This document shows positions 6,879 to 9,943 of a DNA stretch of 9,943 bases, one piece after another. The notes under the pieces were generated by a model. The model was not told the origin of the DNA and made no database searches. It was given only the letters and a program-made list of their open reading frames with translations. This stretch comes from Clostridiales bacterium (GTDB taxonomy: Bacteria; Bacillota; Sulfobacillia; UBA995; UBA9673), in NCBI GenBank assembly GCA_003541445.1, contig DPMO01000033.1, positions 1 through 9,943 of the forward strand, read 5' to 3'. Position numbers and translations under genes: made by a program. How positions within the stretch are numbered: position 1 is the stretch's first letter; every line of letters starts with the position of its first letter.

Positions 6879-7346
6879 CTACTCGACGGTCACCGCCAGT
6901 TCCACCGGCTCCTCGCCGGTGACATCCCTCACCGTGACCCCGCACCCGTCGTCGGCGATCTTCACGACCTCGTAGGGATAGGTGATGACCTGGGCCACGA
7001 TGTCCCCGGGGGCCGGCTCGATGAACCTGACGTCGATGACCCACCCGTCCTCGGAGGTGGCAACTCGGTCCACGACGACCCCGTAGCCAGCGGTGGGCCT
7101 TTCACCCATGGCGATGAGGACCAGGCGGTGGTCCCCGAACTTCTTGACGTAGACCCCGGCCTCTCTGGTCCGACTCTCCACCCAGGCGAGTTCTTCACCC
7201 ACCGGCTGATGCCCGATGACGGCCCCGGACGCATCGCCGCTCTCGTCGGGTCCGGCGCCGGGGTCGGCCACCGGCCCCGGCCGGCACGCCGCGAGCAGTG
7301 CCCCCACCGCCAGGGCCACGAGGACACCGACGGTCAGTCTCCTCAT
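6879..7346 (-). CDS. Lipoprotein with PrcB C-terminal-like domain
   Basis: This is a 155-residue predicted lipoprotein. The N-terminus MRRLTVG is followed by a hydrophobic segment and a lipobox LAAC with Cys21 as the lipidation site, then a Pro/Gly/Asp-rich linker (about 22-50). The folded part (about 52-155) contains VYVKKFGDHRLVLIAMGERPTAGY and PGDIVAQVITYPYEVVKI. The RPT-x-GY and PG-x-x-x-x-Q-x-x-TYPY-x-x-V patterns match the PrcB_C domain, named after PrcB, the partner of the PrcA surface protease of Treponema and found in many Bacillota lipoproteins. The function here is unknown. It may stabilise another envelope protein. The frame can begin at a GTG at 7355, but the ATG at 7346 has GGGTGGGAG just upstream and gives a standard signal peptide. 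It is followed after 97 nt by the M20 gene. No terminator is seen between them, so they may share a transcript. Confidence 0.85.
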   Translation of the reverse strand: MRRLTVGVLVALAVGALLAACRPGPVADPGAGPDESGDASGAVIGHQPVGEELAWVESRTREAGVYVKKFGDHRLVLIAMGERPTAGYGVVVDRVATSEDGWVIDVRFIEPAPGDIVAQVITYPYEVVKIADDGCGVTVRDVTGEEPVELAVTVE

Positions 7347-7484
7347 GTCTCCCACCCTACTATCTTTCTTTCACCCAAGACCGCGGCCGTCTTTCACACC
7401 GCGTTCGACGACAGAGCGGGCTCTCCGGTTCCCTTGAGATGGACGACGCGGAACTCGAGAGAGAGACCGGCGTGCCAGCTGGGG

Positions 7485-7742
7485 TCAGCGGTACACCTCG
7501 CGGCGGTGGCCGACCTTGACAATCGTCACGACCAACCGGGGGTCATCCACCTCATAGAGGATGCGGTAGTCGCCTTGCCGCAGTCGATAGCGCTCTTGAC
7601 CGGACAGCTTCTCGCATCCCGGCGGACGAGGGTCGGTAGCCAGGCCCTCGATGCGCATTGCCACGCGGGCTAGGTCCTTGGGGGGAAGAGACTCGAGCTC
7701 CTTGATGGCCGAGCTCTTGACCCTAACGCTGTAGCTTGCCAC
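7485..7742 (-). CDS. RelE/ParE-superfamily toxin
   Basis: This is an 85-residue basic protein with the full RelE/ParE fold signature: the start YSVRVKSSAIKELESLP, a helical hairpin, DPRPPGCEKLSG (38-48), YRLRQGDYRILYEV (52-65) and VVTIVKVGHRREVYR at the C-terminus. The pattern of Arg53, Arg55, Arg60, Tyr63, His79, Arg80/81 and Tyr84 resembles RelE-type ribosome-dependent mRNA interferases more than gyrase-targeting ParE. The activity is inferred and not proven. The length is typical and no key residue is missing. The start is a GTG at 7742, which overlaps the antitoxin gene by 20 nt. The upstream Shine-Dalgarno is weak, so translation probably depends on coupling to the antitoxin. Confidence 0.93.
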   Translation of the reverse strand: MASYSVRVKSSAIKELESLPPKDLARVAMRIEGLATDPRPPGCEKLSGQERYRLRQGDYRILYEVDDPRLVVTIVKVGHRREVYR

Positions 7743-7962
7743 GGCGCTTTAGCTCACGCAACACATCTTCATACGGGACGGACGGCTCGCCCGCTCGGTC
7801 CTCGAACGCTGCCAGGTCGACAGCGTCCTCCGCCAAGCAGCGACGCACGGCGGAATTGACCAGCTCGGAGATGGTCTGGTCGGTCTCGGCCGCCTTGATT
7901 CTGAGGGCCCTGTGAAGCTCGGGGTCCAGATAGACAGTGGTTCTCTTGCTTACCGGGCTCAC
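7723..7962 (-). CDS. Ribbon-helix-helix antitoxin
   Basis: This is a 79-residue partner of the downstream toxin. The N-terminal KRTTVYLDPELHRALRIKAAETDQTISELVNSAVRRCL (about 6-43) is a classic RHH/CopG-type DNA-binding unit: a beta strand, helix A, a turn, then helix B. The C-terminal part (44-79) is acidic, then basic. Its YEDVLRELKRRGKL segment resembles the helix with which such antitoxins clamp RelE-like toxins. The only in-frame start is the GTG at 7962, since a stop codon lies 18 nt upstream. The promoter at 7969-7997 predicts a transcription start on that same G, so the mRNA may be leaderless. The antitoxin is expected to repress its own promoter alone and with the toxin. Local base composition is less GC-rich than in the flanking genes, which fits lateral acquisition. 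Confidence 0.93.
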   Translation of the reverse strand: MSPVSKRTTVYLDPELHRALRIKAAETDQTISELVNSAVRRCLAEDAVDLAAFEDRAGEPSVPYEDVLRELKRRGKLQR

Positions 7963-7968
7963 GACATC

Positions 7969-7997
7969 ACCATAGCATCATGGCGTCTAGGCGTCAA
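7969..7997 (-). promoter_or_regulatory. Toxin-antitoxin promoter with candidate RHH operator repeats
   Basis: On the minus strand TTGACG (7997-7992) is a 5/6 match to the -35 box. It is separated by exactly 17 bp from TATGGT (7974-7969), a 4/6 match to the -10 box. Seven bases further lies position 7962, the first base of the antitoxin GTG. The spacer contains two direct copies of GACGCC (7995-7990 and 7987-7982) at an 8-bp pitch. An inverted repeat CCAT-N6-ATGG (7970-7983 on plus) overlaps the -10 box. Short repeats at this pitch are what adjacent RHH dimers bind in autoregulated toxin-antitoxin operons. Binding itself is inferred. Confidence 0.65.
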
Positions 7998-8024
7998 GCG
8001 TTCAGTGTCGTCCCCCGGCAGATT

Positions 8025-9536
8025 CTAGCCCCGGCCGATCTTCTTTCTCAACAGCTCGTTCACGAGCCTGGGGTTGGCCTTGCCGCGGGTCTCCTTCATG
8101 ACCTGGCCCACGAGGTAGCCGAGGGCCTTCTCCTTCCCCTGCCTGAAGTCTTCCACCACCGAGGGGTTCGCCTCGAGGACCCTGGCCACCACGGCCTCGA
8201 GCTCGGCCGCGTCGGAGATCTGGCTGAGGCCCTTCTCATCCACGATGGCCCGGGGGGTCTTCCCGGTCCTGAAGGCCTCCTCGAGGACGTCCTTGGCCAT
8301 CTTCCCGCTTATGGTCCCGTCCTCGACGAGCGAGATGAGCTCGGCGAGGGATGAGGGCGGGAAGGGGCTGTCTTTCGACCTCAGGAAGGAGGCGTCGTTC
8401 CCGCTCTCGTTGAGGAGCCGGCTGACATCGCCCATCAGCCAGTTGGAGACCTTCTTGGGGTCGTCCGCCAGCCTCGCCGCCTCCTCGAAGTAGTCGGCGA
8501 GGTGGCGCGAGGCGGTCAGGACCCCCGCGTCGTACCTCGGAAGCCCGTACTCGCGGACGAACCGCTCCCTGCGGGCCGTCCGGAGCTCAGGGAGCCCCTT
8601 CCGCACGGACTCGACCCACCCGGGCTCCAGGACGAGCGGGAGGAGGTCGGGCTCCGGGAAATAGCGGTAGTCCTCGGCCGTCTCCTTGACCCGCATGAGC
8701 CGGGTGACCCCGGCCGCCTCGTCCCAGCGGCGGGTCTCCCGCCGGACCTCCCCGCCGCCCGAGAGGACCTCCGCCTGGCGGCGGATCTCGTAGTCGAGGG
8801 CCCGCTCCACGGCGCGGAACGAGTTGAGGTTCTTCAGCTCGACCGGCACGCCCAGGGTCTCCGTGCCGGCGGGGCGCACCGACACGTTGGGCTCACACCG
8901 CATCGAGCCCTCCTCCATCCTGACGTCCGACACCCCGGCGTACTCGAGGATGCTCCTCAGCTCCTCGAGATAGGCCCGCCCCTCGGCCGGGCTCCGGCAG
9001 TCGGGCTCGGAGACGATCTCGATGAGGGGCACCCCGGCCCGGTTGTAGTCGACGAGGGAGCAGTCACCGTCCTCGACATGGAAGGACTTGCCGGTGTCCT
9101 CTTCGAGATGCAGACGGCGGATGCGGATGCGCCTCACCCCGTCGTCCGTCTCGATGTCGATGTAGCCCCCCGTGGCGAGCGGGCGGTCGTACTGGGTTAT
9201 CTGGTAGCCCTTCGGGAGGTCGGGGTAGAAGTAGTTCTTCCGGGCGAAGACCGACTCCAGGTGGACCTCGCAGTTGAGGGCCAGAGCGGCCCTCACGGCG
9301 AGCTCGACCGCCCGCCGGTTCAGGACCGGCAGGACCCCCGGATGGCCGAGGCAGACGGGGCAGACATGGGTGTTGGGCTCGGCCCCGAAGGCGGCCGGGC
9401 AGGAGCAGAAGGCCTTGGTGCGCGTGGCCAGTTCCACATGGACCTCGAAGGCGATGACGGGTTCGTAGCCGCCCGCGTCAGGGCCGCTTCCGCCCCGGGC
9501 CCCGCGGGCCCCGGACGGGCTGGGAACCTCTTTCAC
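8025..9536 (-). CDS. gatB: Aspartyl/glutamyl-tRNA(Asn/Gln) amidotransferase subunit B
   Basis: This is the 503-residue tRNA-binding and kinase-like subunit of GatCAB. It activates the side chain of Glu-tRNA(Gln) or Asp-tRNA(Asn) with ATP, using ammonia supplied by GatA, in the cytoplasm. Seen: [16 protein letters not shown] and [24 protein letters not shown] with Cys44, Cys46, Cys59 and Cys62 in the arrangement of the zinc site; [48 protein letters not shown] (family signature); [16 protein letters not shown]; and a C-terminal helical YqeY-type tRNA-binding domain from about residue 355. The start is a GTG at 9536 with GGGGGTG upstream. It overlaps the gatA stop as GTGA, a coupled arrangement. 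The first 23 residues (Gly/Ala/Arg/Ser/Pro-rich) precede the conserved [10 protein letters not shown] core and are longer than the usual few residues. No terminator is visible after the stop. Confidence 0.97.
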   Translation of the reverse strand: MKEVPSPSGARGARGGSGPDAGGYEPVIAFEVHVELATRTKAFCSCPAAFGAEPNTHVCPVCLGHPGVLPVLNRRAVELAVRAALALNCEVHLESVFARKNYFYPDLPKGYQITQYDRPLATGGYIDIETDDGVRRIRIRRLHLEEDTGKSFHVEDGDCSLVDYNRAGVPLIEIVSEPDCRSPAEGRAYLEELRSILEYAGVSDVRMEEGSMRCEPNVSVRPAGTETLGVPVELKNLNSFRAVERALDYEIRRQAEVLSGGGEVRRETRRWDEAAGVTRLMRVKETAEDYRYFPEPDLLPLVLEPGWVESVRKGLPELRTARRERFVREYGLPRYDAGVLTASRHLADYFEEAARLADDPKKVSNWLMGDVSRLLNESGNDASFLRSKDSPFPPSSLAELISLVEDGTISGKMAKDVLEEAFRTGKTPRAIVDEKGLSQISDAAELEAVVARVLEANPSVVEDFRQGKEKALGYLVGQVMKETRGKANPRLVNELLRKKIGRG

Positions 9537-9943
9537 CGGCGCTTCACCCCCAGGAGCGGCGGCTTCTTGGTGTGGTGCTCGGTGTGCTGCTCGTAGGCGA
9601 AGGCCACTTTGAGCAGGAGCTCCTCCGAGAAGGCCGGACCCATGAGCTGCAGGCCGACCGGCAGGCCCTGCGCGAACCCGCAGGGCACGGATATGGCCGG
9701 GATGCCGGCCAGGTTGGCGGGGATGGTGCAGAGGTCCGCCATGTACATCCGCAACGGGTCGTCCACCCTGTCCCCCAGCGGGAAGGCCACCGTGGGCGAC
9801 GTCGGGGAGACGAGGAAGTCGTAGCGGGCGAAGGCCCGCTCGAAGTCCTGCCTCAGCAGGGTGCGGGCCTTCTGGGCCTTGAGGTAGTAGGCCTCGTAGT
9901 AGCCGGCCGACAGGACGTAGGTCCCGAGCATGATGCGGCGCTT
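9533..9943 (-). CDS. gatA: Glu/Asp-tRNA amidotransferase subunit A (C-terminal 136 residues, 5' end outside window)
   Basis: This is the amidase-family subunit that hydrolyses glutamine to supply ammonia to GatB. Only the C-terminal part is in the window, reading in frame from the edge ([25 protein letters not shown]). Conserved blocks present are [31 protein letters not shown] and [19 protein letters not shown], then [11 protein letters not shown] and a basic tail. The Lys-cisSer-Ser catalytic triad lies upstream, outside the window. The stop TGA overlaps the gatB GTG by 4 nt. gatC is usually the first gene of this operon and would be beyond the edge. Confidence 0.96.
   Translation of the reverse strand, partial: KRRIMLGTYVLSAGYYEAYYLKAQKARTLLRQDFERAFARYDFLVSPTSPTVAFPLGDRVDDPLRMYMADLCTIPANLAGIPAISVPCGFAQGLPVGLQLMGPAFSEELLLKVAFAYEQHTEHHTKKPPLLGVKRR

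Noticed and set aside
5750..6922. 390-codon plus-strand frame opposite the M20 gene
   Set aside because: It runs through the complement of the conserved M20 motifs and across the intergenic gap into the lipoprotein gene. It has no domain and no convincing ribosome-binding site.
7347..7484. Intergenic 138 bp between the toxin and the lipoprotein gene, checked for a promoter, terminator or attachment site
   Set aside because: A GATAGT on the minus strand could be a -10, but no -35 sits at a workable distance. The AGAGC/GCTCT repeat is too short to call a terminator, and no direct repeat matching the other side of the toxin-antitoxin module was seen.
1..9943. CRISPR arrays, tRNA or rRNA genes, insertion sequences
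   Set aside because: No regularly spaced repeats, no tRNA-like cloverleaf in the short gaps, and no transposase or terminal inverted repeats are visible. Almost all the DNA is accounted for by minus-strand genes.

Overview
The window is about 9.9 kb of very GC-rich, densely packed bacterial DNA. Every gene I can support lies on the minus strand, so transcription runs from high to low coordinates. The long plus-strand reading frames are shadows of these genes. GC-rich third positions, strong GGAGG-type ribosome-binding sites, frequent GTG starts, a GatCAB-type amidotransferase and a PrcB-domain lipoprotein suggest a high-GC member of the Bacillota (Firmicutes). That placement is an inference and is not proven by the sequence.

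Layout in transcription order. (1) 9943-8025: the 3' end of gatA and complete gatB, overlapping by 4 nt, for transamidation of misacylated Glu-tRNA(Gln)/Asp-tRNA(Asn). (2) 7962-7485: a type II toxin-antitoxin pair, a ribbon-helix-helix antitoxin followed by a RelE/ParE-fold toxin, overlapping by 20 nt. A good promoter places the predicted transcription start on the antitoxin start codon. (3) 7346-6879: a small lipoprotein with a PrcB C-terminal-like domain. (4) 6781-5585: an M20-family metallo-amidohydrolase of the PM20D2/AbgB type. (5) 5571-4387 and 4387-1520: sbcD and sbcC, the Mre11-Rad50-like nuclease complex. The sbcD ribosome-binding site overlaps the stop codon of the M20 gene, and sbcD and sbcC share one base (TGATG), so these three genes look translationally linked. 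(6) 1437-847: an exported DUF5667-like protein with its own -10 element and a convincing rho-independent terminator. (7) 741-1: the N-terminal part of an Old Yellow Enzyme-type flavin oxidoreductase that runs off the window.

Most of the content is housekeeping: tRNA charging fidelity and DNA end/hairpin processing. The accessory parts are the toxin-antitoxin module just after gatB and the two exported proteins. I do not see a clearly new multi-gene system. The observations most worth a second look are the leaderless toxin-antitoxin promoter with repeat operators, an in-frame 24-bp tandem duplication inside the sbcC ATPase domain, a near-perfect palindrome over the promoter of the DUF5667-like gene, and the coupling of an M20 hydrolase gene to sbcDC. 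No gene-free stretch exceeds about 140 bp.
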